Origin: Amycolatopsis regifaucium
GTDB lineage: Bacteria > Actinomycetota > Actinomycetes > Mycobacteriales > Pseudonocardiaceae
Direction of reading: 5' to 3'
DNA: 64,000 nucleotides
NCBI RefSeq assembly: GCF_001613935.1
Contig: NZ_LQCI01000050.1
Coordinates: 124,001 to 188,000 of the forward strand
Of the stretch, positions 52,098 through 60,119 are shown piece by piece. Each line of letters opens with the position of its first letter. The stretch's first letter is position 1. Under the pieces are notes generated by a model. That model searched no databases, was not told the DNA's origin, and worked only from the letters and a program-made list of their open reading frames with translations. The position numbers and the translations under genes were made by a program.

Positions 52098-53276
52098 ATG
52101 TCCTCAAATCCTCTTCGCGCGGCACGGCTTTCGCGGCGCACGATGCTGGCCGGAACCGCGGGCGCCCTCGGCGCGCTCGCCCTGCCCGGCGTGGCCACCG
52201 CGGCCCCGCTGGACTGGTCCAGGGCGGTCGTCGACTCGACGATGCGGCGCCACACCCCGGCCACGCTCGGCGGCTGGGGTTACACGCGCGGCCTGTACCT
52301 CTACGGCCAATTCCTGGTGTACAAGCGCACCGGGGAAAAGAGCTATCTCGACTACATCCTCGCCTGGTACGACCGGTTCGTCACCGAGAACGGAATCTCC
52401 AACGAGTTCACCAACCTGGACGCGATGCGCTCCGGACAGATGTTCCCACTGCTGTACAACGAAACCGGGCAGGCGAAGTACAAGACCGCGGCGGACCAGC
52501 TCCGCCGCCGGTTCCCGTCCTATCCCCGGACATCCGACGGTGGGATGTTCCACGCCACGAGCAAGACCGGGCAGTTGTGGGCGGACGGCGTGTACATGGC
52601 ACAGCCCTTTCTCGCCTTGTACGGCAAGACTTTCGGCGACCGTGGCTACTGCTACGAAGAGGCCGCGAAGAACGTCTCCGTCTATTTCGACCGGCTCAAG
52701 GAGCCCACCAAAGGCCTGCTTTACCACGCCTATGACGAGGACGGTTCGGAATCGTGGGCTTCCGGCCCCGGGCGGCATTCGAAGTACCACTGGGCCCGCG
52801 CGATCGGCTGGCTCGGGATGACGGCGATCGACCTACTGGAGATCCTTCCCGCCGACCATCCACGACGACGGCGGCTCGTCGACGTCGTCAAGTTCCTCGC
52901 CGCCGGCTACACCCGCTGGCAGGACCGGACTTCGGGCCGCTGGTTCCAGATCGTCGACCGCGGCGGCGACAAGGACAACTGGCTGGAGACTTCGGCCTCC
53001 GCCATGTACACGTTCCTGCTCTCCAGGGCGGTGGAACGCGAATATATCGGCATGGAGTACCGGCCGGTCGCCGCGAAGGGCTACTGCGGCGTCCTGTCCC
53101 AGGTTTCCACCGGCTCCGACGGGCTGACGGAAATCAAGAACATCTCCGAGGGCACGAATGTCGGAGACACGGCGTATTACTACGCGCGCAAGCGCAACAT
53201 CAACGATTTCCACGGTCTCGGCGCGTTCCTCATCATGAATGAGCAACTGGCTTTCCGAGGCGGTGTCGGGTATTGA
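52098..53276 (+). CDS. Secreted GH105/GH88-type unsaturated glucuronyl/rhamnogalacturonyl hydrolase
   Basis: 392 aa. Twin-arginine signal ARLSRRTMLAGTAGALGALA with cleavage near VATA-AP. The (alpha/alpha)6-barrel sequence includes GWGYTRGLYLYGQFLVYKRT, LWADGVYMAQPFLALYGKTF (catalytic Asp region, about 165) and KYHWARAIGWLGMTAIDLLE. Such enzymes cleave unsaturated uronyl residues left by pectin or glycan lyases. ATG 52098 has AGGAAGG 8 nt upstream. The second, GH88-like, enzyme is at 61689. The exact substrate is inference. Confidence 0.83.
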   Translation: MSSNPLRAARLSRRTMLAGTAGALGALALPGVATAAPLDWSRAVVDSTMRRHTPATLGGWGYTRGLYLYGQFLVYKRTGEKSYLDYILAWYDRFVTENGISNEFTNLDAMRSGQMFPLLYNETGQAKYKTAADQLRRRFPSYPRTSDGGMFHATSKTGQLWADGVYMAQPFLALYGKTFGDRGYCYEEAAKNVSVYFDRLKEPTKGLLYHAYDEDGSESWASGPGRHSKYHWARAIGWLGMTAIDLLEILPADHPRRRRLVDVVKFLAAGYTRWQDRTSGRWFQIVDRGGDKDNWLETSASAMYTFLLSRAVEREYIGMEYRPVAAKGYCGVLSQVSTGSDGLTEIKNISEGTNVGDTAYYYARKRNINDFHGLGAFLIMNEQLAFRGGVGY

Positions 53277-53330
53277 CCTGAGGCGCTAACATCGCGTGCT
53301 GCGACGCCCACTCCCAGGAGGGACGACCGG

Positions 53331-54335
53331 ATGCGCGAGACGCCGACCCAGGCCTCCTATACCCGGCTCGAACTCGGTGACACCAGCAAGATCCCGGTCA
53401 GTGTGACGGTTTCCCCGCATATCTCGCTGGTCTCGATGCTCGTCGAGGTCGTCGGCGGGTACGACCGTGGTCTGCCCGCCCCCTGGCGCCGCCAGGTGGG
53501 CTCGGCGATTCCGGAGCAGGGATACCGTGCGGCGAGCGCGCTCGCCCGTCGGGGCACCTCCGTGCAGCCGGATTTCATCGTGCCGATCAGTCCCACCGAG
53601 GACGCTTCCGCCGCCGCACAGGCGGAAATGCTGCGCGAGCTGCCGGAAACCGATGTTTTGAAAGGACTCGAAGAGGTCTTCGGCGACCAAGTGCCCGCGC
53701 AGTGGCGGCAGGCGGCCGATCATCCGAGACGCTGGGTCGCCTCGCTCGCGGACGCCTTCACCGCGACCAGGGTGGCGACCGAAAATCTCTGGATCAAGGC
53801 CCGTCCCCTGCTCGACCGCGAGATCGAACGGATCGGCGTCGCCTCCGTCCGCGGCGGGACGGACGCGGTACTGGGCCTGCTGCGGCCCCATTTCCGGTTC
53901 AGCAACGGCTCCTTGCTGCTGCCCGACGCCGAACCGGCGCGCTACACCACCCGTGGCCGCGAACTGATCCTCGTCCCGATGCTCGCGGGCTGCCGGTCGG
54001 TGGTGTCCAACTTCGACGAGGAGGACGCCATCTGGATCGGCTATCCCCTCCCCGGACTGGACGGTCTGCTCGAGAACGGCAGGCCCGAAGCACCCCCCGG
54101 AGCGGAGGGGCTCGACCTCGTCGTCGGTGCCCACCGCGCGAAACTGTTGCGGCACTTGGGTAGACCCGCCCGCATGGGGGAGATCGCGAACCTGCTGTCC
54201 TGTGCCGCGAGCACCGCGACCTACCACTGCGAGCAGCTCGTCTCGGCGGGCCTGATCCAGCGTCACCGCGAGGGCCAGGTCGTCCTCGTGGTCCGGACAG
54301 CCCGCGGTGACGCTTTGGTGGACCTGCTGTCCTGA
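53331..54335 (+). CDS. ArsR-like winged-helix transcriptional regulator, 334 aa
   Basis: C-terminal winged helix: GEIANLLSCAASTATYHCEQ then LVSAGLIQRHREGQVVLVVR (about 277-325). The N-terminal 260 residues form an unusual long regulatory region (PHISLVSMLVEVVGGYDRGL, TTRGRELILVPMLAGCRSVV) typical of large actinobacterial ArsR-type proteins of unknown ligand. No metal cysteine motif is seen. ATG 53331 has AGGAGGG upstream. Separate from its neighbours; target unknown. Confidence 0.85.
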   Translation: MRETPTQASYTRLELGDTSKIPVSVTVSPHISLVSMLVEVVGGYDRGLPAPWRRQVGSAIPEQGYRAASALARRGTSVQPDFIVPISPTEDASAAAQAEMLRELPETDVLKGLEEVFGDQVPAQWRQAADHPRRWVASLADAFTATRVATENLWIKARPLLDREIERIGVASVRGGTDAVLGLLRPHFRFSNGSLLLPDAEPARYTTRGRELILVPMLAGCRSVVSNFDEEDAIWIGYPLPGLDGLLENGRPEAPPGAEGLDLVVGAHRAKLLRHLGRPARMGEIANLLSCAASTATYHCEQLVSAGLIQRHREGQVVLVVRTARGDALVDLLS

Positions 54336-54338
54336 CTC

Positions 54339-54616
54339 GTGAGTGGCGATTCGGGTTCTAGCCAAGGGGGTTTCAGGTACCTACGGCGGGTGAGCCCGGT
54401 AGTGACCGGTCCGTGAAGGACTCCTTGGTCACCCACTGGTGTGGGGCTGGTGCGGGCTGCCGGTCGGCACGAGCTTGATCAACTGCAGGTCCACCTTTCC
54501 CCAGTACATGAAGGCCCCCTTCACTGCGCCTAGCGCAAGGAAGGGGGCCATCATGTACTTCACGCGAGCAAGACCGCAGGTGACGAGTAGGTGCTCTAAC
54601 CCGAATCGCCACTCAC
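54339..54616. repeat. Composite repeat element, copy 2 (inverted relative to copy 1)
   Basis: D (54339-54357), A' (54375-54427), a B palindrome (54503-54559), E reversed (54561-54590), D reversed (54598-54616). Read from the minus strand, the order D-E-B-A' is the same as at 21299-21498. The B arms have diverged: the left arm reads AGTACATGAAGGCCCCCTTC, the right arm the ATGG variant, so the stem has mismatches. The 287-bp gap between convergent genes holds no gene. Confidence 0.88.
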
Positions 54617-54622
54617 CACCCG

Positions 54623-56194
54623 CTAAACCCGTTGCAGGCCCGGCCTTCCCGCCTCGACGACGTAGCTGCGGTCCGCGGCGAGGGTCACCTTCGAGAAGTC
54701 GTACTCGGCGGTGTCCGAAACCGTCATGAAATCCGCCCGCATCTGCGCCTGGGTGGCCGTCACCCGGACATAGCCGCGCTTTCCCCGGCAGTACTTGATG
54801 TGCGGGTTGTGCGAGAGCCACGTCGACGACGGATCGCTCGCGGTGTCGCTGTTGCTCGTCACCGACGTCGTCACCAGTTCCGAACCGAACACCGGGTCGC
54901 TGTGGTTGAAGTAGTCGCGGCGCAGATCCGCGGCCCAGTGCCGGTGGACGTCGCCGGTCAGCACGATCGGGTTCGGCACCTTGCGGTCCACGATGCCCTT
55001 CGCGATCCGGTCGCGGGAAGCCTCGTAGCCCTGCCAAGAGTCGGGGCTCTCACAGGTCGCCTTGTTGCCGTCGCCGTCACGGGTGGCGAAGAAGACCTGC
55101 TGGCCGAGGAAGTCCCACTTCGCCGGGGCCGTCTCCAGCGCCTTCAGCAGCCACGCCTCCTGTGCGGTGCCCAGGATGCTGCGCGACGTCGACCGCATGT
55201 CGGTGCACGCGGGTCCCGCGTCGCCGGAGGGATCGGGTACCTGCGCGTTGCGGTACTGCCGCGTGTCGAGCAGGTGGAACCGGGCGAGGTTGCCCCAGGC
55301 GAACTGCCGGTACAGGCGGATGGTCGAACCACTCGGCTTGGCGGTGGACCGGATCGGCATGTTCTCGTAGAACGCCTGGAATCCGTTGGCCTTCCGCTCG
55401 GCGGTCGCGGGGGTGGTGGTGCCGTTCCAGTTGTTCATCACCTCGTGGTCGTCGAAGACCACGATCCACGGCGCCATCGCGTGCGCGTTCTGCAGGTCGG
55501 CGTCGGTCTTGTGCTGCGCGTGCCGGGCGCGGTACTGAGCCAGCGTCGTCACGTCCTCGGTGAAGGCGAGCCTGCGCGGATTCAGTTCGGCGGCCGCGCG
55601 CCCGGATTTCCGCTCGTACATGTAGTCACCGAGGAACAGCACCAGCTCCGGGTTGTCGGCGAGCATTCCCTTGTACGAGTGGTACCAGCCCTCCTCCCAG
55701 TGCTGGCAGGAGGAGAAGCAGTACTTCAGCTGGTCGACGGCCGCACCGGCGGCGGGTGCGGTCCGGGTCCGGCCGACCGGCGAGAGGTATCCGCTGGTCT
55801 TGAAGCGGTAGAAGTACTCGCGTCCCGGCGCGAGGCCGACCGGCTCGATGTGCACACTGTGCCCGGAGGCGCGGGCCGCGGTCGCGCTGCCGCGCTGGAC
55901 GACCGAGGAGAACGCCTGGTCGTTCGCGATCTCCCAGTCCACTGTGTACGAAGCGTCCGGCATTCCGCCGAAACCGTCCGGGTTCAGCGGGGCGGGCGCG
56001 AGCCGCGTCCACAGCACGACGCTGTCCGGCAACGGGTCACCCGAGGCGACACCGAGCTGGAACGGATCGTGGATGGCGGGCGCCGCCGCCATCGTTCTCG
56101 CGTTCGCCCACGAAGGCAACGTCGACGTCAAAGCCGCCGCCGAAACCGCCGCGGCTCCACCGAGCAGTACCGCCCGCCGGTTCACCTGACCCAT
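54623..56194 (-). CDS. phoD: Secreted alkaline phosphatase D
   Basis: 523 aa. Tat signal (NRRAVLLGGAAAVSAAALTS). PhoD features: FQLGVASGDPLPDSVVLWTR at the mature start, FSSCQHWEEGWYHSYKGM, FLGDYMYERK, VVFDDHEVMNNWNG and LTGDVHRHWAADLRR, giving the metal ligands. It is a phosphodiesterase/phosphomonoesterase that frees phosphate. A possible PHO box pair lies upstream (see findings). The gene runs with the SH3-like gene upstream but with a 44-nt gap. Confidence 0.93.
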   Translation of the reverse strand: MGQVNRRAVLLGGAAAVSAAALTSTLPSWANARTMAAAPAIHDPFQLGVASGDPLPDSVVLWTRLAPAPLNPDGFGGMPDASYTVDWEIANDQAFSSVVQRGSATAARASGHSVHIEPVGLAPGREYFYRFKTSGYLSPVGRTRTAPAAGAAVDQLKYCFSSCQHWEEGWYHSYKGMLADNPELVLFLGDYMYERKSGRAAAELNPRRLAFTEDVTTLAQYRARHAQHKTDADLQNAHAMAPWIVVFDDHEVMNNWNGTTTPATAERKANGFQAFYENMPIRSTAKPSGSTIRLYRQFAWGNLARFHLLDTRQYRNAQVPDPSGDAGPACTDMRSTSRSILGTAQEAWLLKALETAPAKWDFLGQQVFFATRDGDGNKATCESPDSWQGYEASRDRIAKGIVDRKVPNPIVLTGDVHRHWAADLRRDYFNHSDPVFGSELVTTSVTSNSDTASDPSSTWLSHNPHIKYCRGKRGYVRVTATQAQMRADFMTVSDTAEYDFSKVTLAADRSYVVEAGRPGLQRV

Positions 56195-56238
56195 GAGAAT
56201 TCAACCTTTCGAAGTGGGGAAAGAACGGGGAGTGAATT

Positions 56239-56895
56239 TCACGCGGCGTAATCGGTGATGCCGCCACTGCAGGCCTCGAGTACCGGATTCGCGGCGGCGT
56301 TGGCGACGCAGACCTTGTAATAGACCCACGAACCCTTCGCGACCGGAACGACCTTGTCGACGTGCGTGCCGTTACCGCCGGAGGCCCAGACATAGAACGG
56401 GCCGGCGCCACCCTTCGTCCAGTAGGCGACCACAGCGGACTTGCCGTCGGCGTCCTGGTCGTAAACCAGGAAATGAGCATCCGATGAACGGAACTGTCCT
56501 TCGCCGGCGCAGGTACCGGTGGAACATTCGGCACTGCCGGAACCGACGCCGCAGTCGGGTGCGATCCGCTGATCGGAGCCGGTGTAGACATATCCGTCCG
56601 AAATGTAGCCACCGAGCGCGGGAACGTAGTCCCACAACGTCGTCGTGCCGAGCGGACCGGTGACCGAACTCCCGATCGTCTGGCAGTCGATGGTCACCGT
56701 GGCCCCGTTGGCCACCGTGCGCACCGCGGTCGACGCCGTGTTCGGCGCGCGGCGCACGTTCAGCGGATCGCCCGCCGTCTTCACGGTCCCGGTCGCCGCG
56801 GCCAGCGCGGGGGTGGCACCCGCGAGACCGAAGGCGCCCGCCGTCACCAGCACGAGGAAGAAACCGGCGAGCCGCCGGATACTTGAACGCTTCAT
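56239..56895 (-). CDS. Secreted SH3-like protein (SH3-1)
   Basis: 218 aa. Sec signal (about 1-33: RRLAGFFLVLVTAGAFGLAG, cleaved near ALA-A). The first mature domain resembles a bacterial SH3b: GTVKTAGDPLNVRRAPNTAS, then LGGYISDGYVYTGSDQRIAP; four cysteines in the next stretch probably form disulfides. It is paralogous to the C-terminal domain of the protein at 60120 (DPLNVR / DPMNVR; YISDGYVYTGSD / YISDTYLQTGSD). The role is unknown; wall binding is a guess. Upstream are 11-bp repeats. Confidence 0.75.
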   Translation of the reverse strand: MKRSSIRRLAGFFLVLVTAGAFGLAGATPALAAATGTVKTAGDPLNVRRAPNTASTAVRTVANGATVTIDCQTIGSSVTGPLGTTTLWDYVPALGGYISDGYVYTGSDQRIAPDCGVGSGSAECSTGTCAGEGQFRSSDAHFLVYDQDADGKSAVVAYWTKGGAGPFYVWASGGNGTHVDKVVPVAKGSWVYYKVCVANAAANPVLEACSGGITDYAA

Positions 56896-56916
56896 GGCGG
56901 CAGCGTCGACCGGAGT

Positions 56917-56933
56917 CGTACACATCCCGTACA
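56917..56933 (-). promoter_or_regulatory. Direct 11-bp repeats upstream of SH3-1 (possible SARP site)
   Basis: On the minus strand TGTACG GGATG TGTACG gives the same hexamer twice with an 11-bp period (56933-56928 and 56922-56917). SARP proteins bind such repeats. The second SH3-like gene has TGTATC GATCG TGTACA at 60049-60065. Confidence 0.55.
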
Positions 56934-57008
56934 AACACCGAAGCCTGTCTGCACATGCATGCGAATGGATCTAGCCAACCATGGCGTTACGGCAATACGA
57001 TCGGAGGA

Positions 57009-57041
57009 ATGGGGCTCCTGCCGTATTGGCGGTTTAGGTGA
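57009..57041 (+). CDS. Short upstream ORF of the SARP regulator (10 codons)
   Basis: MGLLPYWRFR, whose TGA (57039-57041) overlaps the GTG (57038) of the regulator as GTGA. GGAGG (57003-57007) is only 1 nt from the ATG, which is suboptimal. A broken CAATACG...CGTATTG repeat surrounds it. Possible translational coupling or attenuation; may be chance. Confidence 0.35.
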   Translation: MGLLPYWRFR

Positions 57042-59974
57042 CTATTCTCGGGTTTCGCGTTCTCGGTCCGCTCGAAGTGGCGGTGGACGGGCAGGTGGTG
57101 CCGCTCGGCGGCCCCAAACCGCGTCTGCTGCTCGCCGCGCTGCTTCTCCAGCCCAACGTCGTCGTCTCCACCGAACTGCTGATCGAGGTCCTGTGGCCCT
57201 CGTCGGCTCCCCGTTCGGCGGCGGCGAACATCCGCACCTACGTCCATTCACTCCGCAAACGCCTCGCCGATCACGATCCCGGACTCGGGGAACGGATCGG
57301 CAGCCGGGCGTCCGGATACATCTTGAAGGCTTCCCCTGGGGAGATCGACCACATCAGGTTCGGCGAACTGGCCGCGCTGGCACAGGACGCACTCGGCCGA
57401 GGGGAGGCCGAAACCGCTCTCGACCTGCTGGATCAAGCCGAAGCGCTGTGGCGCGGGGAAGTCCTCGAAGGGCTACCCCACGACCACGGCTGGGGCGCGA
57501 CGGTGGCCCGGCTGACGGAATCGCGGCTCGCGGTCTCCGAACAACGGCTGCGGGCGAGGATCGAACTCGGCCGTACCGCCGAAGCCGTCGCGGAACTGCG
57601 CGGCCTGGTCACCGAGCATCCGCTGCGCGAGGAACTCTGGCAGCAGCTGATCGTCGCGTTGCGGGCCGACGGCCGCATGGCCGACGCGATCGAGGCCTAC
57701 GAAACGGCCGAGAAAGTGCTGGCCGAGGAACTCGGCACCGAGCCGGGACCGCGGTTGCGGGAAGTGCGGGCCTCGCTGGTCGCGGCGCCGTCCGCGCCCG
57801 TCCCGCTCACCCGGCCTACGGCGCCGGTCTGCCAGCTGCCGCTGGACCTGCCGGACTTCACCGGCCGCGACACGGTGGTCGGCGATCTCGTCGACCTGTT
57901 CCGTCGCCGCCGTGGCCAGGGGAAACCGGCGATCGTGGTGCTTTCGGGGGCGCCGGGGGTCGGCAAATCCTCGGTCGCGATCCGGGTCGCGCACGCGGTG
58001 CGGGAGGACTTCCCGGACGGCCAGCTGCATGTCGATCTCGCCGGGACGTCGTCCTCGCCCCGGCCGCCGATGACCGTGCTCGCGGAGTTGCTCCGCGCGC
58101 TGGGCGTCCCCGACGCGGGCCTGCCGCGGGAACTGCCCGAACGCGCGGCACTGCTGCGCTCCCGGCTGGCGAGTACGCGGATGTGCGTCGTCCTCGACGA
58201 CGCCGGCAACGCGGCGCAGGTCCGGCCACTCCTGCCCGGGGCGGGCACCTGCGCGGTGCTGATCACCAGCCGGGTGCGCATGCCGGATCTGGCCGGGGCC
58301 ACCCCGGTCGACGTCGATCTCCTGCCCGAGGCCGAGGCCGCCCAGCTGCTCGAAGGCATCGTGGGCCGGGACAGGGTGGCCGCCGAACCTGAGTGCGCCG
58401 CCGCGATCCTGCGCCAGTGCGGGTATCTGCCACTGGCGATCCGGGTCGCCGGGGCGAAGCTGACCCACCGGCCCGGCTGGACGCTGCGTGTCCTGGCCGA
58501 CAGGCTGCGGGACGAGAGACGAAGACTCGACGAACTCCGCGTCGGTGATCTTGCCGTCCGCGCCAGTGTCACGCTCAGCTACGACCTCCTGCCGATGTCG
58601 GCGGCGACCGCGTTCCGCGGCCTCGGCGGACTCGGCTCGGTCCAGTTCCCCGCTTGGGCGGTGGCGGCCCTGCTCGGCCGGACCCACGCCGACGACGTCC
58701 TCGACGTGCTGGTGGACGCCCACCTGGTCGAACTCACCGGCTCGGACGGCAGCGGCGAGCCGCGCTATCGCCTGCACGACCTGTTGCGGTGTTACGCCGT
58801 CGAACTGCGGGCGCAGGACGTCCCGGAGAAGGCGCGCGACGCCACCAAACGAGTACTGGAGGGATATCTCGCCCTCGCGGTCGAAGCGGCGGATCGGATG
58901 CCGATCCACTTCTTCGGGCTATACCGGGACGACACCGCCGTCCAGCCGGCTCTCCCACCGGGGACCGCGAGGCTGGTCGAAGATCCGGCCGCGTGGTTCG
59001 CCGCCGAGCGGCACACCTGCGTCGCCGCCGTCTCGCTGGCCGCCGATCTCGGTTTCGACGCGCTCGCCTGGCGGCTCGCCGCCGCGCTCGCGCCGTACTT
59101 CGACCAGCGCGGGCACCAGGACGACTGGCTGCACACGCACGCCGTGGCACTGGCGGCGGCCCGCCGGTCCGGCGAGGTGCGGGGCGAAGCGATCATTCAG
59201 CGCAACCTCGGCCAAATCCAGCTGTACCAAGACAGTTACGCCGAAGCACTGGTCGCGTTCGAGCAGTCGCAGCTGCTGTTCGACAAGATCGGCGACGCGC
59301 GGGGCACGGCGATCGCATTGGCCGGGCTCGGCACCGTGCTGCGGATCAAGGGCGAGGTCGAGGTCGCGCTGGAGCACTGCCACGCGGCACTCGACCAGTT
59401 CTCGGCGGCCGGTGATCCGCATGGCGAGGCCGTCGCGCGGATCGCGATCGGCGCGGTGTGGCTGGCGCGACGCCGGTTCGCCGACGCGGAACGCTGGTTC
59501 ACCGAAGCACTCGAACAGGCCGCGGCCATCGGCGACCGGCATCGGGAGGCACACGCGCTCAAACGGCTCGCGATGTTGCAGCAACACCAAGGAAACCTCG
59601 CCAGGGCACGCGAACGGGTCGACCGGGCCATCGCGATCTTCAACGAACTCGGCGACGACCACTGCATCGGCTACGCGAACCAGAACCTCGGCGAGCTTTA
59701 TCTGCACAGCGGGGACCTGGCCCACGCGCAACTGCTGCTGGTCAATTCGCTGAGCGTGCACCGGCGCAATGGGGACCGCCGGTCCGAGGCCGAGGTGTCC
59801 CAGCTGCTGGGGGAACTGCACGAGGCATTGAGCCAGCCGGAGCGGTCGCGGACGTACTCGGAACGCGCCCTCGCGTTGTGGCGGGAGCTCTCGGCACGGC
59901 CACAGGAGTCCGCGCTCGCTTCACGGCTGCAGGAATCGGCGGAAGCCTCCTACGGCGACTCCGCGAGCGCCTGA
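57038..59974 (+). CDS. SARP/AfsR-type regulator: BTAD-winged helix, NB-ARC ATPase, TPR repeats
   Basis: 978 aa. N-terminal OmpR-like DNA-binding domain (FRVLGPLEVAVDGQVVPLGG; SAAANIRTYVHSLRKRLADH, residues 1-95) and BTAD (about 95-245, LRARIELGRTAEAVAELRGL). An NB-ARC ATPase has Walker A VVLSGAPGVGKSSVAIRV (about 304-312) and Walker B-like MCVVLDDAG. C-terminal TPR-like helices (from about 690) end the protein. GTG 57038. Such regulators activate nearby genes through direct repeats; the flanking SH3-like genes carry such repeats. Confidence 0.92.
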   Translation: MTILGFRVLGPLEVAVDGQVVPLGGPKPRLLLAALLLQPNVVVSTELLIEVLWPSSAPRSAAANIRTYVHSLRKRLADHDPGLGERIGSRASGYILKASPGEIDHIRFGELAALAQDALGRGEAETALDLLDQAEALWRGEVLEGLPHDHGWGATVARLTESRLAVSEQRLRARIELGRTAEAVAELRGLVTEHPLREELWQQLIVALRADGRMADAIEAYETAEKVLAEELGTEPGPRLREVRASLVAAPSAPVPLTRPTAPVCQLPLDLPDFTGRDTVVGDLVDLFRRRRGQGKPAIVVLSGAPGVGKSSVAIRVAHAVREDFPDGQLHVDLAGTSSSPRPPMTVLAELLRALGVPDAGLPRELPERAALLRSRLASTRMCVVLDDAGNAAQVRPLLPGAGTCAVLITSRVRMPDLAGATPVDVDLLPEAEAAQLLEGIVGRDRVAAEPECAAAILRQCGYLPLAIRVAGAKLTHRPGWTLRVLADRLRDERRRLDELRVGDLAVRASVTLSYDLLPMSAATAFRGLGGLGSVQFPAWAVAALLGRTHADDVLDVLVDAHLVELTGSDGSGEPRYRLHDLLRCYAVELRAQDVPEKARDATKRVLEGYLALAVEAADRMPIHFFGLYRDDTAVQPALPPGTARLVEDPAAWFAAERHTCVAAVSLAADLGFDALAWRLAAALAPYFDQRGHQDDWLHTHAVALAAARRSGEVRGEAIIQRNLGQIQLYQDSYAEALVAFEQSQLLFDKIGDARGTAIALAGLGTVLRIKGEVEVALEHCHAALDQFSAAGDPHGEAVARIAIGAVWLARRRFADAERWFTEALEQAAAIGDRHREAHALKRLAMLQQHQGNLARARERVDRAIAIFNELGDDHCIGYANQNLGELYLHSGDLAHAQLLLVNSLSVHRRNGDRRSEAEVSQLLGELHEALSQPERSRTYSERALALWRELSARPQESALASRLQESAEASYGDSASA

Positions 59975-59981
59975 CGTCGAA

Positions 59982-60036
59982 GTACATGAAGGCCCCCTTC
60001 CTTGCGCCTAAGTACAGGAAGGGGGCCTTCATGTAC
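59982..60036. repeat. Family B palindrome, copy B3
   Basis: 21-bp perfect arms (GTACATGAAGGCCCCCTTCC...), loop of 13 nt, starting 8 nt after the SARP stop. Between two genes on the same strand. Confidence 0.95.
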
Positions 60037-60048
60037 ATCCCGGGCGTT

Positions 60049-60065
60049 TGTATCGATCGTGTACA
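60049..60065 (+). promoter_or_regulatory. 11-bp direct repeats upstream of SH3-2
   Basis: TGTATC (60049-60054) and TGTACA (60060-60065) are 11 bp apart, as at 56917-56933. TTTGTA-N6-GTGTAC is shared by both sites. A SARP-like binding site is inferred. Confidence 0.5.
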
Positions 60066-60119
60066 GGTCCCGGCGAAGCTTCCGTCGTAGCAACCGAGAG
60101 TGCTCGAAGGGAGACCGGA

